From Flavobacterium xueshanense (GTDB lineage Bacteria; Bacteroidota; Bacteroidia; Flavobacteriales; Flavobacteriaceae), in assembly GCF_900112975.1 (NCBI RefSeq), contig NZ_FONQ01000004.1, positions 62,001-126,000 on the forward strand: a DNA stretch of 64,000 nt. Direction: 5' to 3'. The position numbers were made by a program, and so were the translations under genes. Each line of letters starts with the position of its first letter. The first letter of the stretch is position 1. Positions 1 to 8,753 of the stretch are shown here, piece after piece. Below the pieces are notes generated by a model. The model was not told where the DNA came from. It did no database searches and was given only the letters and a program-made list of their open reading frames with translations.

Positions 1-622
1 CCATCACATAAAGCGTAGGAATATTCAATTCGACCTGACGGAACCATTTTAGTACTGGATTTATTTCGGCAGTGAGTTTAAACCATTTTATAAATTCTTT
101 TTGGTATAATTTTTTGGCCTCGTTGATAAAAAGCAAGCGAGATTGTTTGTGACTTTTTTTGGGCATAATCACAAAAGCAAAAAACTTATACAAAACGAGA
201 TAAGGCAAAACGTATTTAAACATATTCCCCAATCGCATCAATACCTGGGAACGGAAATTCATCTTTAGGATCGCACCGCCCAAAATCATGCTTTGTACCC
301 TTTCCGGGTACATTTCTGCCAACTGTCTGATGAGTATGGTGCCCAAAGAAATGCCAACAAAATGTGATTTTTTGATTTTAACAAAGTCTAAAACCTCCAG
401 AATATCATTGGCCAAAGCAGAAAAAGTATATTTCTGTTTGAAAGCCGTTTTTAAAGTAGGTTTTGATTCTCCGTGACCTCGCAAATCCAGCAACAATACA
501 TTATATTGTTTTTTGAAATCGCGAATTTGTTTGAACCAGATAGAAGAGCTTCCGCCGGCACCATGAACAAAAGTTACCCACTGATCGGTGTTTTTATTTT
601 CGTAAATGGTATAATTAATCAC
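1..622 (-). CDS. Alpha/beta-fold hydrolase, 3' end cut by window edge
   Basis: The reverse strand encodes about 207 residues of an alpha/beta hydrolase and runs off the left edge. Near the N-terminus an HGAGGSS segment matches the oxyanion-hole loop, LLLDLRGHGES follows, and the nucleophile elbow is GISLG (G-x-S-x-G). The order is that of the family; the catalytic His would lie beyond the edge. The chosen start is GTG at 622, because no ATG precedes the conserved first strand and the upstream DNA is A-rich. The substrate cannot be told from sequence; these enzymes cleave esters, lactones or similar bonds in the cytoplasm. Confidence 0.85.
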   Translation of the reverse strand, partial: MINYTIYENKNTDQWVTFVHGAGGSSSIWFKQIRDFKKQYNVLLLDLRGHGESKPTLKTAFKQKYTFSALANDILEVLDFVKIKKSHFVGISLGTILIRQLAEMYPERVQSMILGGAILKMNFRSQVLMRLGNMFKYVLPYLVLYKFFAFVIMPKKSHKQSRLLFINEAKKLYQKEFIKWFKLTAEINPVLKWFRQVELNIPTLYVM

Positions 623-704
623 GTGTTTTTTTTGTAAAAATATAACTTTAATTTTAAATCTCAATCTTAACAAAAAATAATGCCAATTTAAAGATTGTAT
701 GCCG

Positions 705-712
705 TAAATTTG
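705..712 (+). promoter_or_regulatory. Candidate -7 promoter box TAAATTTG
   Basis: TAAATTTG matches the TAnnTTTG -7 box of Flavobacterium sigma-A promoters and lies 16 bases before the ATG of the 49-aa gene. No clear TTG -33 box was found at the usual spacing. Confidence 0.4.
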
Positions 713-728
713 CAAAAAAATTACACCG

Positions 729-878
729 ATGAAAGGATTATTGATAGAAAAAAGTGAAATAGAAAAGCTTAAAAAAGAATACCAAATACTCTCAGAACAA
801 AATTTCAACGTCGAAAATACTATCCTAAAATCAATTGTGACAACAGAAGAATTGATTTTGGAGGAACGCGAATTATAA
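729..878 (+). CDS. Small hypothetical protein, 49 aa
   Basis: A 49-residue reading frame opens with ATG at 729, behind a good -7 box. The peptide is charged (many Lys and Glu), has no signal peptide or membrane segment and is probably mostly helical. Its stop overlaps the 3' end of the opposing metal-receptor gene by six bases, a compact convergent arrangement. I do not recognise a family. The promoter, the tight fit between neighbours and the coding-like composition argue that it is real; function unknown. Confidence 0.6.
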   Translation: MKGLLIEKSEIEKLKKEYQILSEQNFNVENTILKSIVTTEELILEEREL

Positions 879-1679
879 TTTTTGATGCATTTTTTTAAAA
901 TAATCAAACGCTTTTAGCAATCGGCTTCCATACCAAGAAAACATTTCTCCATCTACAAATACGGTTTTTGCGTGGTGCGTGAAACGACCTATCTCGAAAG
1001 CATCTTCTTCCTTGAAAGGATAAGGCTCTGAGGAGAGGAAAACCAGATCAGGATCACCATGTAAGCGCATTTTTTTGAGTTCGATTTCGGGATAACGTCC
1101 CGAAGTCTCGGAATTGTCTGCGTAAATATTCTGAAAGTGGTTTAGTTTCAGCAATTCATTGATAAAATTATCCGAACCTGCGACCATAAAAGGGTTTTTC
1201 CAAATGAAATACGCTACTTTTTGTTCCGGTTTATCTTTGATGAAGTTTTTAAAATCGCTCAAGGCAAAAGCCAATTTGTCGTTCCATTTCTGCGCTTCGG
1301 TTCTGCAATTAAAGAGTTGACCAAAATCAGTAATCATTTGAAAATTATCTTCAATAGTAATGATATTCGTCACCCACACCGGACAAATTTTTCGCAATTC
1401 TTCCACAATTTCAGTGGTATTTTCCTCTTTATTACAGATGATAATATCCGGTTGCAGCAATCTGATTTTCTCATAATGTACTTTCTTGGTTCCGCCAACA
1501 ATTTTCTTCGTTGGTATAAAATGATACGGATGTACACAGAATTTTGTAATTCCTATAATTCGATCTTCTAAACCTAAATCATAAAGCAATTCCGTTTGTG
1601 AAGGAACCAGTGAAATAATGCGTTTTGGCGACGTTTCAAAAGAATGTTTTATTCCGATTTGATCTATTAGAGTTTTCAT
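873..1679 (-). CDS. Helical-backbone metal receptor (BtuF/FhuD-like) protein
   Basis: The 268-aa protein has the type III periplasmic-binding fold of BtuF/FhuD-type receptors. An RIISLVPSQTELLYDLGL segment near residues 20-37 and VGGTKKVHYEKI near 62-73 match the first lobe; a long linking helix and the second lobe (VAYFIWKNPFMVAGSD) follow. Such proteins normally deliver cobalamin or iron chelates to an ABC importer. This one starts MKTLIDQIG with no signal peptide or lipobox, and no permease or ATPase gene is adjacent, so it may be cytoplasmic and not transport-linked. The ligand is unknown. Confidence 0.8.
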   Translation of the reverse strand: MKTLIDQIGIKHSFETSPKRIISLVPSQTELLYDLGLEDRIIGITKFCVHPYHFIPTKKIVGGTKKVHYEKIRLLQPDIIICNKEENTTEIVEELRKICPVWVTNIITIEDNFQMITDFGQLFNCRTEAQKWNDKLAFALSDFKNFIKDKPEQKVAYFIWKNPFMVAGSDNFINELLKLNHFQNIYADNSETSGRYPEIELKKMRLHGDPDLVFLSSEPYPFKEEDAFEIGRFTHHAKTVFVDGEMFSWYGSRLLKAFDYFKKMHQKL

Positions 1680-1750
1680 AGTATTATTTCAAAAAGATTG
1701 AGAAGAACACACAAAGATTCGCTGAGTTTTTTTGATACAGCTTTACAAAT

Positions 1751-1782
1751 TTTCACAAATAAATCTGCGTGAATTTGTGAAA
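1751..1782. repeat. Inverted repeat TTTCACAAAT/ATTTGTGAAA
   Basis: Arms TTTCACAAAT (1751-1760) and ATTTGTGAAA (1773-1782) form a 10-bp stem around a 12-base loop between two reverse-strand genes. It resembles the short hairpin-bearing intergenic repeats of Bacteroidota and could also act as an RNA 3' end for pyrF. Confidence 0.5.
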
Positions 1783-1821
1783 TCTGTGTCTAATTAAATT
1801 CGTACTAATACGTGTTTATTT

Positions 1822-2661
1822 TTATTGAACTGTGTTTAATATTGCTGCCATTTCTTGTTGCATCTTCAAGACTTCTATTCTTGCTTTTTCGGCAAAATCA
1901 GTTCCGTTTGAGGCATAAATAATTGCGCGGGAGGAATTAATTAGCAATCCAATATTCTGGTTCATTCCGTATTTGCAAACTTCGGATAAACTTCCTCCTT
2001 GCGCACCCACTCCCGGAACTAGCAAGAAACTGTTAGGAACAATTTTGCGAATTTCAGTGAAATATTCCGCTTTGGTAGCACCGACAACGTACATCAGGTT
2101 TTCGCTGTTTTTCCAGGTTTTAGAGGTTTCTAATACTTGTTTGTACAATTCTTTTCCACCTGAACCTGAAGGGTCGGAAACGTTTAAAGTCTGGAAATCA
2201 AAAGCACCTTCATTTGAAGTCAAAGCCAACATAATCGTATGTTTATTTTCGAAGTCTAAAAAGGGTTCTACCGAATCTTTCCCCATGTATGGAGCAACCG
2301 TAACGCTGTCGAAATTCAAATCTTCGAAAAAAGCTTTGGCATACATTGATGACGTATTCCCAATATCACCTCGTTTTGCATCTGCAATCGTGAAAATATC
2401 CGGATAGGTCGAGTTGATATACTCAATTGTTTTTTGCAACGACATCCATCCTTTAATTCCGTAAGCTTCATAAAAAGCGGTATTGGGTTTGTAGGATACC
2501 GTCAAGTCGTGCGTGGCATCAATTATTGCTCTATTAAATTCGAAAATCGGGTCTTCTAGATCTAATAAATGCTTTGGAATTTTGTTTAAATCAACATCTA
2601 AACCTATGCATAGGAACGATTTTTTTTGTTGAATTTGTTGAGTAAGTTGTTGTGTTGTCAT
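1822..2661 (-). CDS. pyrF: Orotidine-5'-phosphate decarboxylase
   Basis: PyrF removes CO2 from OMP to give UMP, the last step of de novo pyrimidine synthesis. The 279-aa protein is of the longer subfamily: it starts with a [10 protein letters not shown] strand, carries the catalytic DAKRGDIG motif near residue 95, and has [12 protein letters not shown] and [10 protein letters not shown] phosphate-binding segments. The frame stays open upstream to 2751, but ATG at 2661 ([10 protein letters not shown]) is chosen because it fits the family N-terminus and a TATGTTTG -7 box lies within the longer version. Confidence 0.97.
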   Translation of the reverse strand: MTTQQLTQQIQQKKSFLCIGLDVDLNKIPKHLLDLEDPIFEFNRAIIDATHDLTVSYKPNTAFYEAYGIKGWMSLQKTIEYINSTYPDIFTIADAKRGDIGNTSSMYAKAFFEDLNFDSVTVAPYMGKDSVEPFLDFENKHTIMLALTSNEGAFDFQTLNVSDPSGSGGKELYKQVLETSKTWKNSENLMYVVGATKAEYFTEIRKIVPNSFLLVPGVGAQGGSLSEVCKYGMNQNIGLLINSSRAIIYASNGTDFAEKARIEVLKMQQEMAAILNTVQ

Positions 2662-3196
2662 TTTTATGTAGTTGTGCGGCAAAATTACAAACATAGAATC
2701 AAAATCAGTTACAATCCTGTAATAAAATTCAAATTTATATATTGAAATCAAATTAAATGATTACGGTATTCAAAAAATTGCAATGACAGAAAACAGAGAT
2801 TAATTTAGACACAAAAAGAGCGTTATTAACAGAAATTCATAAAAGTAAAAACCACGTTTAAAATTTAGATGTAACGTGCTAAATAAGTTATAATAACAGC
2901 GGAAATTCCGCAGAAATTCAAGCAAAAAAGACAAATAAAGCGTATACCTACTGTTAAAAAAATTGTAAAATTAACGGTTGTTAAACTTTTAAAAAAATTA
3001 TTGAAGAACCAAATCATAATTTTTTTTTATTTTTAAAAACCTAATAATGAAAACCTAACCCTTAAGCAATTAATTAAAATTTAGGCAAAAGTCGTTATTC
3101 TCTAAATTTTTAATTCGAAAAAAAGGTTTTAAGAATGACTCAAAAATGAATTTAAAAGCAAGCTTTTTATATCTTTACTATTAAACAAAAGTCTTT
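2662..3196. other. Intergenic stretch between divergent pyrF and AraC-type gene
   Basis: Very AT-rich DNA between divergent genes. Apart from the pyrF -7 box, the only candidate signal is TATCTTTA about 25 bases before the AraC-type gene, one mismatch from TAnnTTTG. No reading frame, hairpin or repeat was convincing. Confidence 0.5.
2688..2695 (-). promoter_or_regulatory. Candidate pyrF promoter -7 box
   Basis: On the reverse strand TATGTTTG matches TAnnTTTG, with a TTG 16 bases further upstream as a possible -33 box. It lies 26 bases before the PyrF ATG and supports the shorter start. Confidence 0.5.
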
Positions 3197-3760
3197 ATGA
3201 AAGTATATTTAAAATTTGATTATGCTCAACTGACAAAAAAAATTGTTCAGGAAAAATTATCCGAATTGGGGTATAAATTTAATATTATCGGGTTTGGTGA
3301 GTTTAATTTTTTAGAAAAAATACCGTCTGTGAAATTGGATGAAATCACAGCTGTTTTCAAAGAATATGGCATAGAAATCGTTGAAAATCAAAAAAGAGTG
3401 TTGGTTCAAAAAATAAAAGACGCTATTGTTGAAATGGTCCATAGTGACAAACCATTGAACATAAAGAGCTCCGTGTATATTGCGGACAAGTTAAATCTCA
3501 GTTACGCGTATTTGTCCAATGTTTTTTCAGAAGTCACGTACACTTCCATTGAAAATTTTATTATTATTCAAAAAATAGAATTATCCAAACAATTAATGAT
3601 CAGCACGCCGCTTAATTTAACTGAAATTTCCCTTCAGTTGAATTATTCGAGCGTAGCACATTTGAGCACACAATTCAAGCATACGACCGGAATGACGCCT
3701 TCCGCTTTTCAACGAATTATTTCGAAAAGAAGGGAATTATCTAACAAAAACAACAGCTAA
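3197..3760 (+). CDS. AraC-family helix-turn-helix regulator
   Basis: This 187-aa protein has an AraC/XylS DNA-binding domain in its last ~110 residues: first helix-turn-helix around IADKLNLSYAYLSNVF, second around EISLQLNYSSVAHLSTQFKHTTGMTPS, which carries the typical family ending. The first ~70 residues form a short compact domain unlike a sugar-binding cupin, so the inducer is unknown. It precedes a response regulator by 11 bases and a histidine kinase after that, suggesting one operon in which transcription is tied to two-component sensing. Confidence 0.88.
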   Translation: MKVYLKFDYAQLTKKIVQEKLSELGYKFNIIGFGEFNFLEKIPSVKLDEITAVFKEYGIEIVENQKRVLVQKIKDAIVEMVHSDKPLNIKSSVYIADKLNLSYAYLSNVFSEVTYTSIENFIIIQKIELSKQLMISTPLNLTEISLQLNYSSVAHLSTQFKHTTGMTPSAFQRIISKRRELSNKNNS

Positions 3761-3771
3761 AACACATTAAT

Positions 3772-4218
3772 ATGAATACTGATTTTATAAATATTTGTCT
3801 TGCGGACGATGACGAAGATGACAGACTGTTTTTTACAGATGCCTTTGATGAATTAAAAATAAATACAAAAGTGAGTACTTTTAATGATGGTGTCGCACTG
3901 ATGAATTATCTGAATAATGAGAATTCTGTTTTGCCCAGCGTATTATTTTTAGATTTAAATATGCCAAAAAAGAATGGCGTGGAATGTTTATTGGAAATCA
4001 AAAAAAATGAAAAACTAAGTGATATTGCCATTGCGATTTATTCGACCTCATCATCGGAAGAACATATTGAAGAAACCTTTATAAATGGCGCCAATATTTA
4101 CATTAAAAAACCAAATGATTTTGAGGATTTAAAAAAAATACTTGCAGAAGTTGTGACCATAAATTGGCAATACCACACATCTGGCTTAAACAAAGATAAT
4201 TTTTTAATGCGAATGTAA
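3772..4218 (+). CDS. Single-domain response regulator (CheY/Rcp1-like)
   Basis: A 148-aa stand-alone receiver domain. The acidic cluster ADDDEDD lies near residues 11-17, the phospho-acceptor is Asp61 in LFLDLNMPKKNG, the switch Ser/Thr is in YSTSSS, and the conserved Lys is in YIKKPND. There is no output domain, so it probably signals by protein contact, as for Rcp1-type regulators partnered with phytochrome-like kinases. Its stop is one base from the start of the histidine kinase gene, so the two are almost certainly cotranscribed and likely partners. Confidence 0.93.
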   Translation: MNTDFINICLADDDEDDRLFFTDAFDELKINTKVSTFNDGVALMNYLNNENSVLPSVLFLDLNMPKKNGVECLLEIKKNEKLSDIAIAIYSTSSSEEHIEETFINGANIYIKKPNDFEDLKKILAEVVTINWQYHTSGLNKDNFLMRM

Positions 4219-4219
4219 A

Positions 4220-6001
4220 ATGAGATATACTCAACTTCAGAAGTCACCTGTTTTTCTAAAAATTATTTTTGTTATTTCGGTCGCGATTATATTTTTTATT
4301 GGAGGCATTACTTTTAAGCACATTACGGTTCTAAAAAAATCGTCCGCTTGGGTGAGCAACAGTCATGAGGTGAATGCTGAACTTGAACGTTTGATTTCCT
4401 ATATAAAAGATGCCGAAACCGGACAAAGAGGTTACATTCTGAGTAGTGATAAAAGCTTTCTGGAACCGTATTATAAATCAAAGATTTTAGTAAGAAAATC
4501 GTTTAAAAGAGTTTCCAAACTAACGGCAAATAGCAGAACACAACAAAGCAATTTAAAAAAGCTGTTGTTTTTCATTAACAAAAGACAAAATTATCTTTCT
4601 AAGTCGCTCTATCTAAAGGAACAGGGGATTTACGATCAAGAAATTCTTAAAAACAACTTAATTATCGGTAAACAAACAATGGATTCTATTCGCATCAAAA
4701 TAGAAGACATGATGATTACCCAACACAGACTTTTAAAAAACAGACAACAGGAGTATGAATCGACTATGAATTACACTCCGCTGCTCATTTATTTAACGCT
4801 GATTGTAACCTTGGTTTTAATTACGATTGCTTTTATAAAAATGAACAGGGATTTAGTATTGCTGAAAAACACAATCAATACTTTGTCTGTTGCTAATGAA
4901 GCCAATAATCTTGCAGAAATAGTTGGTGGTTGTGGAAGTTGGCAGTTAAATTTTGAAACGAATACCTATACTTTCTCTGATAATGAATATCGGTTATTGG
5001 GGTGCGAGCCGCAATCTTTTGAAGCGAGTTTAGAGCTGTTTTTAAACTTTATTCATCCTGAGGATTTAGAATTTGTAATCGAAAAGACCAAAAGCATTCA
5101 TACTCATAATGATCTCGCTCCTTTTACGTACAGAATTATTAAAAAAGATGACAAAATAAGATATTTCAGAACGGTAGGACGAATTGTCACAATTGCTTCC
5201 GGCGACAAAACTTTTATAGGCACCACAAGCGATGTTACGGACGAAGTGCAGGCTCAAAACCTCATTGAAGAGCGGAACAGGGAATTAGAAAACAATAACA
5301 AAGAATTAACTGCTTTTAATTACATTGCGAGTCATGATTTGCAAGAACCATTGCGAAAAATTGAAACTTTCCTTTCGCGATTAGTGATTAAAGATTACAG
5401 CAATTTATCAAAATCCGGACAGCAATACGTGTCCAGCATTCAATCCTCTGCCAACAGAATGCGGGTTCTTATTCATGATTTATTGCAATTTTCGAGAACT
5501 AATAAAGGTGAAAAAGTTTTTAAAGAAGTTGATTTGAATGTTTTACTTGAAAATGCAAAGCAGGAATTAGCTCAAATTATGGAAGATAAAAAAGCAATTG
5601 TAGAAAGTAATGAATTACCAACCTTGAACGTAATTCCATTTCAAATTCAGCAGTTGTTTATCAATTTAATAAGCAATTCTTTGAAATACAGCAAAGCCAA
5701 AACTGCTCCAATCATCAAAATTAATGCTTCGATAATCACTCACAACGAAGAAGACCTGCTGCCGAATAGCAACTCTAAATATTACAAAATTAGTATTGAA
5801 GACAACGGAATTGGTTTTGAGCAGGAATATGCCAAAAAGATTTTCATCCTCTTTAATAGACTTCATAACAAAAACGATTATGAGGGAACCGGAATTGGTC
5901 TCGCTATTTGCAAAAAAATAGTAGAAAACCACAAAGGATTTATTGTTGCGAAAGGAATTCCTGATCAAGGCGCAACGTTTATCATTTATCTGCCGGCGTA
6001 A
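4220..6001 (+). CDS. CHASE3/PAS sensor histidine kinase
   Basis: This 593-aa membrane kinase has a first membrane segment at about 13-33, a periplasmic helical CHASE3 domain containing DAETGQRGYILS, a second segment near 185-207, a PAS domain around 235-350 and a kinase core. The phospho-acceptor is His372 in ASHDLQEPLRKIE. The ATP site shows an N box (LISNSLKYSK), a G1 box (DNGIGFEQEY) and a G2 box (GTGIGLAICKKI), so it should be active. No receiver is fused; the upstream response regulator is the probable partner. The signal is unknown. The PAS signature is weaker than that of the other domains. Confidence 0.93.
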   Translation: MRYTQLQKSPVFLKIIFVISVAIIFFIGGITFKHITVLKKSSAWVSNSHEVNAELERLISYIKDAETGQRGYILSSDKSFLEPYYKSKILVRKSFKRVSKLTANSRTQQSNLKKLLFFINKRQNYLSKSLYLKEQGIYDQEILKNNLIIGKQTMDSIRIKIEDMMITQHRLLKNRQQEYESTMNYTPLLIYLTLIVTLVLITIAFIKMNRDLVLLKNTINTLSVANEANNLAEIVGGCGSWQLNFETNTYTFSDNEYRLLGCEPQSFEASLELFLNFIHPEDLEFVIEKTKSIHTHNDLAPFTYRIIKKDDKIRYFRTVGRIVTIASGDKTFIGTTSDVTDEVQAQNLIEERNRELENNNKELTAFNYIASHDLQEPLRKIETFLSRLVIKDYSNLSKSGQQYVSSIQSSANRMRVLIHDLLQFSRTNKGEKVFKEVDLNVLLENAKQELAQIMEDKKAIVESNELPTLNVIPFQIQQLFINLISNSLKYSKAKTAPIIKINASIITHNEEDLLPNSNSKYYKISIEDNGIGFEQEYAKKIFILFNRLHNKNDYEGTGIGLAICKKIVENHKGFIVAKGIPDQGATFIIYLPA

Positions 6002-6574
6002 TTTAGAAGACAATCTTTACTGAATTTTACAATTAATGTTAGGCTCTTTTTGGAGCCACTCGCTTTTACAGTAAGGACTGCTTTTGCAAAAAAATAGCAT
6101 TGGTTAACCTATTGGTTACAATTACTTAAAATTAAAAGTTCCAAAAAAAATTTAAAAACAAACTCTTAGATACATAGAAAATTAAGATTCAAACAGCCCA
6201 AATTCTTGAGTCATAAATCTGTGCTTTACTGTAATAAAGTGAAACTTCTTAAGTGAAATAAATAAAAACTATGTTCTATGCGTTTAATGATATAGAAACT
6301 TGAAAGTACACCCAACGGATTATTGTTTACGTTAAAGATCCCTACTTCATTAAACGCAATACACTTTGCATGCGTTATTCAAATTCACTTTATTTTCAAG
6401 GTTGCTATAAAAAAGTAGACAAACCGTAACTTTTTTTGACGGTCATTTTTTTATCCAAAGTTTTACAAGCCCATATTTAAATTCTGTAATAAAATTCGAA
6501 ATTGATGTAACGCCCAATCAGGGCAGGCATTGCATCTTTGTAAAACTAAATTAACAATGCAAAAAATATTCATA
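6002..6574. other. Intergenic stretch before PorT-like gene
   Basis: About 570 bases with no convincing gene. CATCTTTG at 6533-6540 is one mismatch from the TAnnTTTG box and lies 34 bases before the barrel start, so it may be the promoter. No strong hairpin was found. Confidence 0.4.
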
Positions 6575-7213
6575 ATGAAAAATTTAAAGAAGGTATTAGC
6601 GGTTGTTTTATTAACTGTAGGAATAACAAATTTATTTCAAGCACAAAAAAGCAGTGCTTCAGTAGGTTTAAAAGGTGGTCTGAACATGTCTAACTTATAC
6701 ACTAAAGATGTTGATGATGAAAATGTTCTTATGGGCTTCAACATAGGATTGTTTGCGGAATTGCCAATAACTTCCCGCCTGGCTTTGCAACCAGAGGTAA
6801 GTTTTACGACTAAAGGAGCCGAACTGCAATACGACAATGCTTTTGCGCAAGGAACAGGGAAATTCAGGCTGAACTACCTTGAAGTTCCTTTGTTATTAAA
6901 AGCAAATCTAACAGAGAATTTCAACGTTCACTTCGGTCCGTATGCTGCTTTTCTGGTAGATTCCAAAATTACAAACGAATCTTCAGATGGTTCCTACAAC
7001 TTTGAAGACAATATCGATGAAGATGATTTAAATAAGTTTGATTATGGTTTAGCCGCTGGAATTGGATTTGATTTTGACAGTTTCGGAATAGGCGCCAGAT
7101 ACAATTACGGTTTAAACACGGTGGGAAAAGAAAGAACAGTTCTTGGACAAACCTCGACTTTTCCAGATTCTAAAAACAGCGTATTGAGCGTGTACGCAGA
7201 GATAAAATTTTAA
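6575..7213 (+). CDS. Outer-membrane beta-barrel protein (PorT-like family)
   Basis: The 212-aa product begins with a signal peptide (MKNLKKVLAVVLLTVGITN, cut after QAQ), then glycine- and aromatic-rich alternating strands beginning SVGLKGGLNMSNL, as in the outer-membrane beta-barrel (PorT/OmpW-like) families of Bacteroidota. It ends in YAEIKF, an aromatic C-terminal barrel strand. Two earlier in-frame starts exist (6530 TTG, 6557 ATG), but the ATG at 6575 gives a normal signal peptide. The role in the outer membrane is unknown. Neighbours suggest an envelope-stress set. Confidence 0.85.
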   Translation: MKNLKKVLAVVLLTVGITNLFQAQKSSASVGLKGGLNMSNLYTKDVDDENVLMGFNIGLFAELPITSRLALQPEVSFTTKGAELQYDNAFAQGTGKFRLNYLEVPLLLKANLTENFNVHFGPYAAFLVDSKITNESSDGSYNFEDNIDEDDLNKFDYGLAAGIGFDFDSFGIGARYNYGLNTVGKERTVLGQTSTFPDSKNSVLSVYAEIKF

Positions 7214-7399
7214 TAAAATAAGTACATCAAGTCAAATTTACTACACACAGCCGCGGTAATCCTTGTAATTCTTTGAACGTTGGAATTTTTCGTTCACAGC
7301 GTGGGAAGCATCATTCCTATTTTTTGGTAATAGCAATAATAACCATTACACTGCGAGTGATGAGTGGATAGAAATTCAAATTCAAAAAAAAATAAAATC

Positions 7400-7696
7400 A
7401 TGAAAAATAACAATTTAGCAGCAGGAATACTTGGCGGTTTAGCAATAGGAACGGTTTTAGGAATACTATTTGCCCCGGCAAAAGGGTGCGAAACCAGAAA
7501 AAAAATTGCTGATAAAAGCAGTGATTTAGCAGATTCGTTTAAAGATTCTTCCGGAAAATGGACTGAAAAAATAGCCCAAACTATCAGTCATCTCAAAAAG
7601 GATTTCGAACAATTGTTTGGAAATGCTTCAGACATTTTAAAAGCAGAAATAGCAAATACGGATAATTTAAGAAGTATTAATAAGCCCACAATTTAA
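7400..7696 (+). CDS. YtxH domain-containing protein
   Basis: A 98-aa protein with one N-terminal membrane helix (AAGILGGLAIGTVLGILFAP) followed at once by AKGCETRKKIADKSSDLADSF, the signature of YtxH/GvpP-type proteins, and then a charged amphipathic helix. Family members are often induced by general stress in other bacteria. The ATG at 7400 is chosen rather than an upstream in-frame start because the helix then begins at the usual place. Confidence 0.88.
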   Translation: MKNNNLAAGILGGLAIGTVLGILFAPAKGCETRKKIADKSSDLADSFKDSSGKWTEKIAQTISHLKKDFEQLFGNASDILKAEIANTDNLRSINKPTI

Positions 7697-7778
7697 GTTC
7701 AAAGTCGTTTCAAACTAAGTTTTTACAAAACTGAAAAATTACTTATTTTATTTCAAAAATTGATTAAAACACAGTATT

Positions 7779-8315
7779 ATGAAAAACACATTCAATATCA
7801 AAACGGTGATTACCACGTTAGCTATAATTTTAGGAATAGCAACCACTAGCGCGCAAGAAGCAAAAAACTACAATCAGGGATTTCGTCTTGGATTGGGAAT
7901 CAACGGTGGACTTCCACTGGATAACCCGTACGATTTCAATTTGGGTGCCGATGCCAGAATTCAATATGATTTATCCAAAAAATATTCCGTAACATTTACC
8001 ACAGGATTCAGCAATATGTTTGCATCCGGCGATACTAATGATTTGGGTTACATTCCTGCAAAAGCCGGTTTCAAAGCATTTGTACTCAAAGACCAATTGT
8101 ATCTGATGGGAGAAGTAGGTGCGGCTTTTGCAGTGACAAACGGATACAACGACACCTCTTTGTTGTTAAGCCCAGCCATTGGATATGCTACGGATAAAAT
8201 CGACATCAGTTTGCGATACGAGCATTTCAATGACTTTCCGGTGATTAAAAACAACGTTATCAAAGAGGGTTTAGGACAAATTTCACTGCGATTGGCATAC
8301 GGTTTCAAATTATAA
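7779..8315 (+). CDS. Outer-membrane beta-barrel protein
   Basis: The 178-aa product has a signal peptide ending TTSAQ and about eight alternating strands (for example FRLGLGINGGLPL, KYSVTFTTGFSNMF, KIDISLRYEHFN), ending ISLRLAYGFKL with a C-terminal aromatic barrel strand. This is the layout of a small eight-stranded outer-membrane barrel. Its start is 82 bases after the YtxH gene and its stop 12 bases before a lipoprotein gene, so the last two are probably cotranscribed. No specific function is recognisable. Confidence 0.85.
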   Translation: MKNTFNIKTVITTLAIILGIATTSAQEAKNYNQGFRLGLGINGGLPLDNPYDFNLGADARIQYDLSKKYSVTFTTGFSNMFASGDTNDLGYIPAKAGFKAFVLKDQLYLMGEVGAAFAVTNGYNDTSLLLSPAIGYATDKIDISLRYEHFNDFPVIKNNVIKEGLGQISLRLAYGFKL

Positions 8316-8327
8316 CATAAACCCAAA

Positions 8328-8672
8328 ATGAAAAATTCAATACCACTATTAGGACTTTTTTTACTGGTGATTTTCTTTACTTCGTGTAAAACTGAAACCG
8401 AAAAAAAGGCTGAAATAGTTACCGATAATTACGTTCGTTTTGTTGATTCTGTTACGCACAAAACTACTGCTGATGCGACAGCGAATTGGTCCACTATTGA
8501 AAAATATTTCGAAAAACAATCCGATGAACTTAATTGTACAATTGACAATTTAGATGATACTTCGGCTTTTGACGCCAAAATTGATTCGGCGACCGCTAAA
8601 TACGAAGCTTTCAGAAATTCGATTCTGCAGCAAAAAGAAGTATTTAAAGCAGTACATCTTTCAGCAAAATAA
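8328..8672 (+). CDS. Small hypothetical lipoprotein
   Basis: This 114-aa protein has a type II signal peptide with lipobox FTSC (Cys at about residue 20), so it should be lipidated and attached to the envelope. The rest is soluble, rich in Asp, Lys and Thr and predicted helical. No family was recognised. It follows the barrel gene by 12 bases and ends before a strong hairpin terminator, so it is probably the last gene of the unit. Confidence 0.8.
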   Translation: MKNSIPLLGLFLLVIFFTSCKTETEKKAEIVTDNYVRFVDSVTHKTTADATANWSTIEKYFEKQSDELNCTIDNLDDTSAFDAKIDSATAKYEAFRNSILQQKEVFKAVHLSAK

Positions 8673-8693
8673 ATTTGGTTACTTACAGGTATA

Positions 8694-8730
8694 AAAAAAC
8701 CAGCGGAAAATTAATTTTCGCTGGTTTTTT
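8694..8730. terminator. Bidirectional hairpin terminator
   Basis: Arms CCAGC and GCTGG, extended by A-tracts on the left and T-tracts on the right, form a stem between the convergent lipoprotein and prfA genes. It can end transcription from both sides. Confidence 0.85.
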
Positions 8731-8753
8731 GTATCTAAAAGTATCTTGATTGC

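Noticed and set aside
1221..1571. 116-aa plus-strand open frame
   Set aside because: It is the antisense shadow of the metal-receptor gene, whose family motifs are clear on the other strand.
7248..7260. CAGCCGCGGTAAT, identical to the 16S rRNA 530-loop signature
   Set aside because: The flanking DNA does not resemble 16S rRNA on either side, so the match is short chance similarity.
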